A stretch of DNA of 13,986 bases. It comes from Gammaproteobacteria bacterium. GTDB lineage: Bacteria; Pseudomonadota; Gammaproteobacteria; SZUA-229. The stretch spans positions 1-13,986 of the forward strand of contig JARFQK010000287.1 of assembly GCA_029287815.1 (NCBI GenBank), given 5' to 3'. The position numbers were made by a program, and so were the translations under genes. Under the pieces are notes generated by a model that was given only the letters and a program-made list of their open reading frames with translations, had not been told where the DNA came from and ran no database searches. The first letter of the stretch is position 1. Every line of letters begins with the position of its first letter. This document shows positions 7,053-13,986 of this stretch, piece by piece.

Positions 7053-7122
7053 AACTCCTGCGCCTGCTCCCGTGATCCTGGTGAGAAATGCGGGCTAGAT
7101 AGATTCTTGCCATGCTCGGTCG

Positions 7123-7149
7123 GCTGTGCGCACGATCAAATCGCACAGC
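7123..7149 (-). terminator. Stem-loop downstream of the SH3-domain gene
   Basis: The perfect 8-bp arms GCTGTGCG (7123-7130) and CGCACAGC (7142-7149) enclose an 11-base loop, 18 bases after the stop of the minus-strand SH3 gene. There is no following T-run, so an intrinsic terminator is possible but not typical. Confidence 0.35.
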
Positions 7150-7167
7150 GGACCACGTCGCACCGGG

Positions 7168-7866
7168 CTAGAAATCACCCCAGCTGTGTCGTTTGCGCCG
7201 CCAGTTGATGCGAGTGATCAGTAATCCGAACAACAAGCTGCCGAGCGATACTGCGGCACCCAGCATGAACCAGTCCTTGGTGCTCTCGTCGGCCAGTTGA
7301 TCGTTCTCCTCGGTCAGCATTTGGTTCGAAGCCGTGAGTTTGCTCAGCTGTGTTTGCAGGGACCTGTTCTCATTTGCCAGCGCGACCGGGTTGGCAGAAA
7401 TCTTTTTTAGCTTTTCCATGCTGATTTCCATGGATTTTATCTCGCGCAGCGACTGCTTGAGTTTATCCGTCAACTCTTTGTTCTGGTTTCCCAGCTCGTC
7501 CACCTGTTGTTTCAACTCGGTCACGTCCGACCTGGCCTTCTCGAGCATTTTGTTCACCGTGACGATGCGAGCGCGCGCGCTTGGCTGGCGCATCGTGTAT
7601 TGCTCTTCGACCCAGCCTTCCTTGCCGCCGGGACTGCTGACCAGCAGATAACTGCCGTCGTCGCTCTTTTCCTTGACCGTCAGACGCTGACCACTTTTTG
7701 GGAAATAAACGATGCGATGCTTGGTCGATGGCCCGGTGCGCATCGGTATGGATAACTCATCACTGACATACAGGGTTTCCGACCAGGCTGGGGTTATTGG
7801 TGACAACAAAAGCACAGAGAGTGCCAATAAGCAGGTGAGTCTTGTTTTGGTTTCAAGATTTTTCAT
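7168..7866 (-). CDS. YgiM-like SH3-domain, coiled-coil membrane-anchored periplasmic protein
   Basis: The product is 232 residues from ATG 7866. Upstream codons are open to 7956, but a good signal peptide begins at this methionine: a basic start, hydrophobic stretch 11-27 and a likely cut after AWS at 29. A bacterial SH3 domain follows (about 30-92), with MRTGPSTKHRIV and the GWV motif. A long coiled coil covers about 103-195, a single membrane span about 199-219, and a short basic cytoplasmic tail (NWRRKRH) ends the protein. This is the layout of E. coli YgiM and the 'SH3 domain protein' family (TIGR04211 type), whose role is poorly known and may involve envelope or peptidoglycan binding. 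No Shine-Dalgarno is visible. The gene is 93 bp downstream of cysG on the same strand and is probably the last gene of that transcript. A TATAAA-like box in the gap (about 7915-7921 on the minus strand) lacks a good -35. Confidence 0.88.
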   Translation of the reverse strand: MKNLETKTRLTCLLALSVLLLSPITPAWSETLYVSDELSIPMRTGPSTKHRIVYFPKSGQRLTVKEKSDDGSYLLVSSPGGKEGWVEEQYTMRQPSARARIVTVNKMLEKARSDVTELKQQVDELGNQNKELTDKLKQSLREIKSMEISMEKLKKISANPVALANENRSLQTQLSKLTASNQMLTEENDQLADESTKDWFMLGAAVSLGSLLFGLLITRINWRRKRHSWGDF

Positions 7867-7958
7867 GATGGATAGGTAGCACTTGCCGAGTATTGTTAGT
7901 TTCAGATAAGGTGGTTTATACGCATTTTTCGGTGTTCTGGTTTTTCTAATCCACATCG

Positions 7959-9386
7959 TCAGTCAGAGTAAGCAAAGATGCCTTCAGCATGATCCTTATG
8001 ATGCTCTTCGACCCACTTCAATTTTTGATGCAGAGTGACCACTTCACCGACGATGATCAGGGTCGGCGGTTTAATATCTTCGTTCGCGATCACGTCCAGC
8101 AGCGTATCGAGCGTTGCGGTAAAGACGCGCTGTTGGGGTGTTGTACCTTGCTCGACCAGAGCCACAGGCGTCGTCGCTGGCAAGCCATGAGCGACCAGCT
8201 CTTTGCACAGCGTTGGCGCCCCGTATAACCCCATGTAAAAAACGACGGTCTGGTTCGCATGCGCCAGAGCTTTCCAGTTCAGGTCCACCGACCCGTCTTT
8301 CAAGTGACCGGTCACGAACACGCACGATTGGGCGTAATCACGGTGTGTCAGGGGTATTCCTGCATAACTGGAGCAGCCACTGGCAGCCGTAATACCCGGA
8401 ATGATCTGAAAAGGCACACGCTCCTCTGCCAGCGTCTCGATCTCCTCGCCACCGCGGCCGAAGATAAACGGATCGCCCCCCTTCAGCCGCAACACGCGCT
8501 TGCCTTCTTTAGCGAGTCGCACCAAAAGCTGGTTGATGTTTTCCTGCTTCATCGTGTGTTTGGAACGCTCCTTGCCCACATAGATGATCTCGGCATCGCG
8601 CCTGACAAGGTCCATGATCGCCGGCGATACCAGCCTGTCATAAACCACAACATCGGCTTTCTGCATCAGCCGCAGCGCCCTGAAAGTCAACAGATCAGGA
8701 TCGCCGGGGCCCGCACCGACGAGAAAAACCTCACCAACGATCTGTGGCGAGGCAGAACCCTGCGCGAGCGCTGTTTCCAACATTTGGTGCGCTTCACGGT
8801 CGTGTCCAGCAAACACCAGTTCCGCAACCGTACCCTCAAGAATCGTCTCCCAGAATTTGCGACGTTGCACCACATTCGGAAAAGTCTGCTTGACCCGGCC
8901 ACGAAAACGCTCGACCAGAGCGCCCAAGTTGCCGTAGGCCGCCGGAATCAGGCCCTCTAGTTTGGTTCGTATCATCCTAGCGAGAACCGGCGATGATCCA
9001 CCGGTGGATATCGCAATCTGCACTGGGGAGCGGTCAATGATCGATGGCATGATGAAACTGCACAGCGCGGGATTATCGACGACGTTTACCGGCACGCGTC
9101 TCGAAGCGGCAGTCGCAGCGATCGCCGCGTTGACGTCGGCGTTGTCGGTGGCTGCAATCACCAGGACACAGCGATCGAAATCGTCGGACTGGTACTCACG
9201 TGAACGGTGCTCTATCGTACCGGCAGACTTCTGTATTTCCAGCTCTTCGGACAGCTGCGGGGATACCACGACAACCTGCGCACCTGCTTTCAACAACAAG
9301 GCAGCCTTTCGTGCCGCGACAGTGCCACCACCGACGATCAGACACGTACGCTGTTCGATTTTGTAAAAAATCGGTAAATAATCCAA
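7959..9386 (-). CDS. cysG: Siroheme synthase CysG (methyltransferase, dehydrogenase, ferrochelatase)
   Basis: This trifunctional enzyme converts uroporphyrinogen III to siroheme, the cofactor of sulfite and nitrite reductases. At 475 residues it is close to the usual length. The N-terminal dehydrogenase/ferrochelatase half has the NAD site VGGGTVAARKA (18-29), D104 in NVVD, and S128 in ISTGGSSPVLAR. These match the catalytic aspartate and the regulatory phosphoserine of Salmonella CysG. The C-terminal SAM uroporphyrinogen methyltransferase has VGAGPGDPDLLT (223-234), D250, K272 and RLKGGDPFIFGRGGEE (300-315). The start is TTG at 9386: it gives MDYLPIF, which aligns with the family from residue 1, and GGGGA lies four bases upstream. 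No ATG or GTG fits. The gene is 64 bp downstream of the glutaredoxin gene and probably co-transcribed. Confidence 0.97.
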   Translation of the reverse strand: MDYLPIFYKIEQRTCLIVGGGTVAARKAALLLKAGAQVVVVSPQLSEELEIQKSAGTIEHRSREYQSDDFDRCVLVIAATDNADVNAAIAATAASRRVPVNVVDNPALCSFIMPSIIDRSPVQIAISTGGSSPVLARMIRTKLEGLIPAAYGNLGALVERFRGRVKQTFPNVVQRRKFWETILEGTVAELVFAGHDREAHQMLETALAQGSASPQIVGEVFLVGAGPGDPDLLTFRALRLMQKADVVVYDRLVSPAIMDLVRRDAEIIYVGKERSKHTMKQENINQLLVRLAKEGKRVLRLKGGDPFIFGRGGEEIETLAEERVPFQIIPGITAASGCSSYAGIPLTHRDYAQSCVFVTGHLKDGSVDLNWKALAHANQTVVFYMGLYGAPTLCKELVAHGLPATTPVALVEQGTTPQQRVFTATLDTLLDVIANEDIKPPTLIIVGEVVTLHQKLKWVEEHHKDHAEGIFAYSD

Positions 9387-9450
9387 TTGGTCCCCACTTA
9401 CGGAAACACGCCAACCCGGTGTCAGGTCGGCGTCGAACGGAATCGTTGGG

Positions 9451-9714
9451 CTAGATCTTGGCGAGTAGCCTGTCTAGCTCACCGCTCTGATTAATTGCTG
9501 CGAGGTCATCAAACCCACCCACATGGTGATCGCCGATAAAGATCTGCGGCACCGTATGGCGGCCGGTAATTTTCTTCATATGTTCGTACAAGGCCGGATC
9601 TTCATCAACTTTGATGACTTCGTAGCTCACGCCTTTGCTGTTCAACAAGCGCTCTGCAGCCCTGCAAAACCCACACATACGTGTTGAATAAACCTTTATC
9701 GCACTGGACGTCAT
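9451..9714 (-). CDS. grxC: Glutaredoxin, GrxC-like, with CGFC active site
   Basis: This is an 87-residue thioredoxin-fold protein that reduces disulfides or glutathionylated proteins using glutathione. The start ATG 9714 is preceded by GGGAAG about six bases upstream; the frame runs back to 9774, but the extra 20 residues are not glutaredoxin-like. The active site is C14-G-F-C17, in place of the CPYC usual for GrxC. The cis-proline TVP and the glutathione-binding GGFDDL near 67-72 are present; the usual cysteine in GGCDDL is phenylalanine here. Both cysteines are retained, so dithiol chemistry is possible. The gene heads a probable grx-cysG-SH3 transcript driven by the promoter at 9853-9881. 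The symbol is by similarity; another class I glutaredoxin name is possible. Confidence 0.9.
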   Translation of the reverse strand: MTSSAIKVYSTRMCGFCRAAERLLNSKGVSYEVIKVDEDPALYEHMKKITGRHTVPQIFIGDHHVGGFDDLAAINQSGELDRLLAKI

Positions 9715-9811
9715 TATTCTTCCCACTGAGACTTCGCAATAATATACCCCGCAGCTCGATGGCAGGTTTGCCACAGCGCTTGCGGTTCGAAACAGCTCAA
9801 ACTTGCATGGA

Positions 9812-9826
9812 TTGCCCGGCGGGCAA
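9812..9826 (-). promoter_or_regulatory. Short hairpin in the glutaredoxin leader
   Basis: TTGCCC-GGC-GGGCAA is a perfect 6-bp stem with a 3-base loop, 62 bases after the GspE-like stop and inside the predicted 5' leader of the glutaredoxin mRNA. No T-run follows on the minus strand. It may be a weak terminator for the upstream operon or a leader structure. Confidence 0.3.
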
Positions 9827-9852
9827 GAGCATTTGCGTATTCTTGTCGCGCT

Positions 9853-9881
9853 ATTATACTCAATCGTGGTGATCTTGAGAA
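9853..9881 (-). promoter_or_regulatory. Sigma70-type promoter for grxC-cysG
   Basis: On the minus strand a consensus TATAAT (9858-9853) is preceded, after a 17-bp spacer, by TTCTCA (9881-9876), which matches TTGACA at four of six positions. The predicted start is near 9846, leaving about a 130-nt leader before the glutaredoxin ATG at 9714. It lies just after the stop of the upstream secretion ATPase and so separates the two operons. Confidence 0.55.
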
Positions 9882-9887
9882 TGAGAG

Positions 9888-11669
9888 CTATTGTGACAAT
9901 GGTGGTGGCGCAACCCGAAGCACCTCTTCTATCGTTGTCAGACCGCTGGCGACCTTGCTGGCGCCGCTGAGCCGCAGCGGAATCAAGCCGTCTTTCAGCG
10001 TTTGCTGGCGCAGTTCAGAGATATCGCAGGACGCGTTCACCATTTTTCTGACTTTGCCGGTAAACGTAAACATCTCATAAATTCCGACGCGGCCGAGGTA
10101 GCCGGTATCACGACATTCGAGACAACCAAGGGGTTGCATGATTTTCTCCGGTTTCCTCGAGCGCCAGGGTTTTACCAGCGCATGCCAGTCATCATCACTG
10201 ATTTCAGCAGCCTGCCTGCAATGCGGGCACAGTGTTCTGACCAGACGCTGTGCCATCACGCCCAGGATCGAGGATTGCAGAAGGTAAGGTGGCACTCCGA
10301 TGTCCAGCATGCGGGTGATCGCCGAAGCCGCATCGTTGGTATGCAGAGTCGACAGCACCAGGTGACCCGTCAGCGCTGCCTGGATCGCCATCTCGGCGGT
10401 TTCTCTATCCCTGATCTCGCCGATCATGATGATGTCCGGGTCCTGGCGCATCAAGGTCCGCACACCGGTCGAAAAGTCGAGGTCGATATTTCTTTGCACC
10501 TGCATCTGATTAAAACTGGGTTCGACCAGCTCGATCGGGTCCTCAACCGTGCAGACGTTGACCTCGGGTCTGGCCAGCTGTTTCAGTGTCGAATAGAGCG
10601 TCGTGGTCTTCCCCGAACCGGTAGGCCCGGTAACCAGGATGATCCCGTTCGGCTGACTGATCATCGTATTCCAGAGGTGGTCATCACGCTCACTAAAGCC
10701 CAGCTCACGAAAATTTCTGACCAGCACATCCGGGTCGAAAATGCGCATCACAAGTTTTTCGCCGAAGGCGGTTGGCATCGTCGAGAGACGCAGCTCGACC
10801 TCCCGCCCTTCCGGCGTTCGCGTTTTCAAACGACCATCCTGCGGCTTGCGCTTTTCCGCAACATCCATACGCCCGAGAATTTTGATACGGCTTGAAACGG
10901 CCGCCATCACATTGGTCGGAATCTGATAAACATCGTGCATCACACCATCGATACGAAAACGGACATTGCTTGTTTCGCGACGCGGCTCGAGGTGGATATC
11001 ACTGGCACGCTGATCGAAGGCATATTGCAGCAACCAGTCAACGATGTTCACCACGTGCTGGTCGTTCGCATCGAGTTTACCGGTACGGCCGAGCTCCATC
11101 AGTTGCTCGAGGTTCTGAATATTGCCCACGCTGGGTTGACCGGAAGTCTGCGCTCCGACCACCGAGCGTGACACCGTGTAGAACTCGAGCAGGTATCGAC
11201 TGATGTCCTCAGGATTCGAGATCACGATTTCGAAGTCCTTTCGGTGAATCCGACTGAGCTCGTCGATCCATTCGTGATCATAAGGCTGCGCGGTTGCCAC
11301 CGTGATACAGGTCTCGGTCACCTCGATCGGCAGCACATTAAAGCGTGCCGCATAGGCGTATGACATCACCTCGGTGACCGCGGAAACTTCGATATTCAAC
11401 GGATCGATGCGATGATAAGGAAGATCCAGGCGACCGGCAAACCATTCGGTCAGAACCTCCAGCGAAAGCAGGCGGGCGTGCCGCGGATGCTTCCAGTTGC
11501 GCTCAGCGATGACCTGCAGCGGATGTTTGTTTTCGTATAACGAGCCGGTGGCTATGGTGCGCAACATATGCGCATTGTCAGCCTCAACCAGACCATCCTG
11601 TTCCATCCAGCTCAGGATTTCGTGCAGATCCAGCTTGCGCTGAGTTTTCTTGTCGATGACCGCATTCAT
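9888..11669 (-). CDS. GspE/PilB-type secretion or pilus assembly ATPase
   Basis: This 593-residue cytoplasmic hexameric ATPase belongs to the family that powers type II secretion and type IV pilus extension. An N-terminal T2SSE/MshEN-like region covers about 60-165. Walker A GPTGSGKT is at 348-355, the Asp-box VCTVEDPIE at 372-380, Walker B DIIMIGEIRD at 412-421, and the His-box TGHLVLSTLHTND at 434-446. A C4 zinc site pairs CPHC (481-484) with CLEC (516-519). All catalytic motifs are intact. No other secretion or pilus gene is near it; it instead follows acylphosphatase by 30 bp behind the efflux genes. Which machine it drives is therefore unknown, and GspE, PilB and MshE names are all possible. 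The C-terminus ends with PPPLSQ. GGCGAG upstream of ATG 11669 may serve as SD. Confidence 0.92.
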   Translation of the reverse strand: MNAVIDKKTQRKLDLHEILSWMEQDGLVEADNAHMLRTIATGSLYENKHPLQVIAERNWKHPRHARLLSLEVLTEWFAGRLDLPYHRIDPLNIEVSAVTEVMSYAYAARFNVLPIEVTETCITVATAQPYDHEWIDELSRIHRKDFEIVISNPEDISRYLLEFYTVSRSVVGAQTSGQPSVGNIQNLEQLMELGRTGKLDANDQHVVNIVDWLLQYAFDQRASDIHLEPRRETSNVRFRIDGVMHDVYQIPTNVMAAVSSRIKILGRMDVAEKRKPQDGRLKTRTPEGREVELRLSTMPTAFGEKLVMRIFDPDVLVRNFRELGFSERDDHLWNTMISQPNGIILVTGPTGSGKTTTLYSTLKQLARPEVNVCTVEDPIELVEPSFNQMQVQRNIDLDFSTGVRTLMRQDPDIIMIGEIRDRETAEMAIQAALTGHLVLSTLHTNDAASAITRMLDIGVPPYLLQSSILGVMAQRLVRTLCPHCRQAAEISDDDWHALVKPWRSRKPEKIMQPLGCLECRDTGYLGRVGIYEMFTFTGKVRKMVNASCDISELRQQTLKDGLIPLRLSGASKVASGLTTIEEVLRVAPPPLSQ

Positions 11670-11699
11670 ACCGGTGTCTCGCCGCGTGTTGTCGAAGCA

Positions 11700-11978
11700 T
11701 CACAGGGTCGGCAGCACAGCGAAAGCGCTCGGTGTGGCTGACGGTTTTTCCGTGACTATCCTAATATTAGTCACTTTTGCGTATTCAGGGCCTGTTTCCA
11801 GCCATTTTTCAAAATCGGCCAATGCCGGCTCGTCCCCGCAGGCGAACACCTCGACCCGGCCGTCGGAGCGGTTGCGTACCCAGCCGGTCAACCCGAGCGA
11901 CTTGGCTTCGCGTTGTGTGTTGGCTCTGTAGAACACGCCCTGCACGCGTCCTGAGACGAAATAGCGTTTACAAATCAT
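11700..11978 (-). CDS. acyP: Acylphosphatase
   Basis: This 92-residue small alpha/beta enzyme hydrolyses acyl phosphates such as carbamoyl or acetyl phosphate. The signature GRVQGVFYRANTQREA (10-25) holds the phosphate-binding arginine R18, and GWVRNRSDGRVEV (32-44) holds the catalytic asparagine N36. Both are at the canonical positions. The ATG overlaps the TGA of the adaptor gene upstream (ATGA), so translation is coupled, and the GspE-like gene follows 30 bp later. The short C-terminal extension (SATPSAFAVLPTL) is not part of the core fold. Co-expression with an efflux adaptor has no obvious biochemical explanation. Confidence 0.95.
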   Translation of the reverse strand: MICKRYFVSGRVQGVFYRANTQREAKSLGLTGWVRNRSDGRVEVFACGDEPALADFEKWLETGPEYAKVTNIRIVTEKPSATPSAFAVLPTL

Positions 11979-12757
11979 CGTAATCGGATCGTCGCAGCCT
12001 GACCCGGCGCGAGGACATCGGTGGGCGTGATCCTGAACGCGGCATCTAGACGATAACGCGCGGGCTTTCCTGCCGGATCAGACAGCAAGGTCAAGGCCGT
12101 GATGCGCGCTGTCCATGTCTGATCTGCAGCCTTGACCGTTACCGATTGGCCAATATCGATCGCAGCGACGTCAGAGAGCGGCACTTCCGCGCGCGCAGCC
12201 ATGACTTCGGATTTGGCCAACACCAGAAGTGGCTTCGAGCGCTGCTCGGCGACCAGCATCTGCCCTGGCTCGGCCTGGCGCTGCACAATCCAGCCATCCC
12301 AAGGCGCACGCACGATAGCCTTTTTCAGCCGCCATTGCGCGTAATCCAGACGCGCGCGCGAGGCCGCCAACTCGGCGCCGGCTCTCTCGTATGCATGCCT
12401 GGCACGCTGCAATTCATCGTCAGACAACAACGTTTGCTCGTAAAGCGATTGTGCCTGTTCGTACAGCCGTTTCGCGTCAGCAAGCACCGGTTCGGCCGCG
12501 CTCAGCTCGGCCCGGCGTTGTCTGACACGGATTTCGTAGGGCTCCGGGTCTAACTCGATCAGTCGAGTCCCCTTATCGACCTTTTGCCCCGGCCGCACGT
12601 AGACACGTGCAATGCTGCCATCCATCGGGAAGTTCACGACATAGGTTTCCGGCCAAATCAATACCGCGTCGAACTCGTTGGCCTGCAGCTTCGCGCTGGC
12701 GACCGTCAGAAACAGAAGCATCGCGACCTGCGTTGGTATCATTGGAAGTCGTTTCAT
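11975..12757 (-). CDS. Periplasmic adaptor (membrane fusion protein, HlyD/RND type)
   Basis: The product is 260 residues from ATG 12757; a GTG immediately upstream (12760) would add one residue. A signal peptide (about 1-26) precedes the mature protein, with no lipobox. The two half-lipoyl motifs are at about 42-75 (GSIARVYVRPGQKVDKGTRLIELDP) and 147-181 (AIVRAPWDGWIVQRQAEPGQML), separated by an alpha-helical hairpin (76-145). A beta-barrel segment (184-260) ends the protein, and the membrane-proximal domain typical of longer AcrA-type adaptors is missing. It should bridge an inner-membrane transporter to the TolC-like channel encoded just upstream. It starts immediately after the channel stop (TGA GTG ATG) and overlaps acyP by 4 bp. 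The inner-membrane pump itself is not in the window. Confidence 0.9.
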   Translation of the reverse strand: MKRLPMIPTQVAMLLFLTVASAKLQANEFDAVLIWPETYVVNFPMDGSIARVYVRPGQKVDKGTRLIELDPEPYEIRVRQRRAELSAAEPVLADAKRLYEQAQSLYEQTLLSDDELQRARHAYERAGAELAASRARLDYAQWRLKKAIVRAPWDGWIVQRQAEPGQMLVAEQRSKPLLVLAKSEVMAARAEVPLSDVAAIDIGQSVTVKAADQTWTARITALTLLSDPAGKPARYRLDAAFRITPTDVLAPGQAATIRLR

Positions 12758-12760
12758 CAC

Positions 12761-13986
12761 TCATGCACCGTCGTGCTTCAAAATTTTTTCCGGATTCTCG
12801 CCAATCAGTAGATACAGGTTCATCCAGGCCAGCGCCTGCTCAAAGTCGTTTTTCGCACGCTCATACTTGACCCTGGAAGTATCGACCATCGCGTCGCCCA
12901 GGTCGGTAATCATCTCGAGCTCGTACTCGCCACGCGCCCTGTCAAGTTCAAGTTCGGAACGCTGCTCGGCCACATCCAGCTCCTGCTGCTTAATCTGCAG
13001 TCTGTTCAGTTGCTGCCAGAGCTCAGCGACCTTGCTTCGCAGGGTTACTTCCAGCTGCTGGACTGCGGCACTGGCCTGTAACCACTCGGCCCTGGTTTCC
13101 GCCACCTCTCTGCGCTGAAGCCCGTGTTCGTTCAACGGTATGACCAGATTGAGACGTGCGCGCGCATCATCGCGGTTGGGCGTCAAGCGACTGTATTCGG
13201 AGAACTGGAAGGTGGCGTCCAGCGTCGGCCGAATACGTTTGCGTGCGGCTTCCAGCTGCTGATGCGCGGCTGTTTCACGATTCCGTCTGGCCCGCATCTC
13301 GAGATTCTTACCAACCGCCGCCGCGATCAGCTCATCGAGCTCCGGCAACGACCGCGTAATTGAGTTCAGTGACGGCCGCTCGAGATCGGCAGCAAGATCA
13401 CCAGGGCGATTGATCGCTATAGCGAGCAACGCCCTGCTGGTGCGCTGCATGGTCTCGCTTGCATTGCGCTGAGTTCGTGCGCTCAAGTAAAGATTTTCAC
13501 TGCGCAATAATTCGATATCCGAAACCTGCTGCAAGCGGTGTCTTTCCCTGATCTTGTCAAATTCCACATAGTGCATCGCCATGTTCTCATTGTCCCACGC
13601 ATATTTGAGGTCAGTGAGCAACACTTCAAAGAAGTGGCGAGCGATGTTGATAACTTGAATCTTTTGGGCGTATTGGTATTCAAACTGACTTGCACTGATC
13701 AGATTTTCTGCTGCATTGACCCTGCCACCGGTTACACCGAAATCGTACAACACCTTGCGCAGGTTGAGCTGAGCGATGTGATCATCGTGCGTTTGATCCA
13801 GCGCTAATTCGTTCGGTTGCACCCAGCCCGCTGTCAGGCTCAGCGACGATTCCAGCGCGTAACTGCTCTGTGCGTATTCCAGCTCGGCCTCGGCTACGCC
13901 TCGTTGAGCCTGCGCGGCCAGCAAAGCCGGATGTGTGCCTTGCGTGCCCGTCGCGATCGCGAAATCGAGCGTCAGCGGAACCGGCA
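12761..13986 (-). CDS. TolC-family outer membrane efflux protein, N-terminus outside window
   Basis: The frame is open from 12763 to the right edge, giving 407 visible residues; the true start lies beyond base 13986. The first visible residues, PVPLTLDFAIATGTQGTHPALLAAQAQ, match the opening of the outer-membrane efflux protein domain (LTL-eA-----NPAL--A). Two long helical repeats rich in A, E, R and L follow, as expected of TolC-type trimeric channels; each repeat gives two coiled-coil helices and two strands. The end (MNLYLLIGENPEKILKHDGA) follows the second repeat. A signal peptide should be present upstream but cannot be seen. It is the first visible gene of the channel-adaptor-acyP-ATPase series. 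Confidence 0.9.
   Translation of the reverse strand, partial: PVPLTLDFAIATGTQGTHPALLAAQAQRGVAEAELEYAQSSYALESSLSLTAGWVQPNELALDQTHDDHIAQLNLRKVLYDFGVTGGRVNAAENLISASQFEYQYAQKIQVINIARHFFEVLLTDLKYAWDNENMAMHYVEFDKIRERHRLQQVSDIELLRSENLYLSARTQRNASETMQRTSRALLAIAINRPGDLAADLERPSLNSITRSLPELDELIAAAVGKNLEMRARRNRETAAHQQLEAARKRIRPTLDATFQFSEYSRLTPNRDDARARLNLVIPLNEHGLQRREVAETRAEWLQASAAVQQLEVTLRSKVAELWQQLNRLQIKQQELDVAEQRSELELDRARGEYELEMITDLGDAMVDTSRVKYERAKNDFEQALAWMNLYLLIGENPEKILKHDGA

Larger units (their letters stand above)
6687..7097. repeat. 411-bp fold-back element with perfect 21-bp terminal inverted repeats
   Basis: Bases 6687-6707 are the exact reverse complement of 7077-7097. Inside lie two coaxial foldbacks (6801-6892 and 6889-7052, listed separately). 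A motif AGCCCGC-N4-TCT(C/T)ACCAG occurs four times, twice in each orientation: at both termini, near 6889-6907 and near 7034-7052. No transposase is encoded. A 114-codon plus-strand frame (6754-7098) runs through the repeats and looks like a by-product of their symmetry. No clear target duplication is seen. It may be a non-autonomous insertion-sequence derivative or MITE, mobilised by a transposase elsewhere. It fills nearly all of the gene-free stretch 6690-7167. Confidence 0.7.

Noticed and set aside
6687..7097. CRISPR array or integron attC site for the repeated AGCCCGC motif
   Set aside because: Copies are in both orientations, irregularly spaced, without uniform spacers, and lack the paired core sites of attC.
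6754..7098. 114-codon plus-strand open frame across the fold-back element
   Set aside because: It spans both internal foldbacks and part of the outer repeat, has no recognisable domain or good ribosome site, and its composition follows the repeats. It is most likely non-coding.
10002..10895. 297-codon plus-strand frame opposite the secretion ATPase
   Set aside because: The antisense strand of clearly conserved Walker, His-box and zinc motifs; no independent signal.

Overview
The window looks like a chromosomal segment from a free-living gammaproteobacterium, probably an environmental lineage close to the Chromatiales/Woeseiales-type groups. That placement is inference. It rests on the mid-50s %GC appearance, a SlyX tail ending in PPPHY, a trifunctional CysG, a YgiM-like SH3 protein, and a DUF6502/DUF5666-type gene pair. 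There are no phage genes, plasmid genes, tRNAs, rRNAs or CRISPR arrays, and coding density is high.

Layout from left to right. The 3' end of slyX (+) enters at the left edge, followed by an MsbA-like ABC exporter (-). A divergent control region then leads into a two-gene operon (+): a putative helix-turn-helix protein (DUF6502-like), overlapping by ATGA a lipoprotein built from about six tandem DUF5666-like repeats. The operon has a strong-looking promoter whose predicted transcript starts at or next to the ATG. An inverted repeat overlies its -10. A non-coding stretch carries a UUCG hairpin and a ~232-bp MITE-like element with CGCAGAG-type terminal repeats. Next come a beta-hydroxyacid dehydrogenase (-) and, divergently, a CbbY-like HAD phosphatase (+). 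The stop codon of the phosphatase lies in the end of a second, ~411-bp, heavily folded repeat element.

The right half is entirely on the minus strand. Read in the direction of transcription, it starts with a TolC-like outer membrane channel cut by the window edge. A short HlyD/RND-type periplasmic adaptor, an acylphosphatase and a GspE/PilB-type secretion ATPase follow, tightly packed as one probable operon. After a short gap with a recognisable promoter come a CGFC-type glutaredoxin, siroheme synthase CysG (TTG start) and a membrane-anchored SH3/coiled-coil protein.

Functionally, the right half combines export (channel plus adaptor), an orphan secretion/pilus ATPase, thiol redox and siroheme supply for sulfite/nitrite reduction. 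The left half combines envelope/lipid or drug export with the uncharacterised regulator-lipoprotein pair, which is the best candidate here for an undescribed system. The two palindromic elements are the best non-coding candidates.
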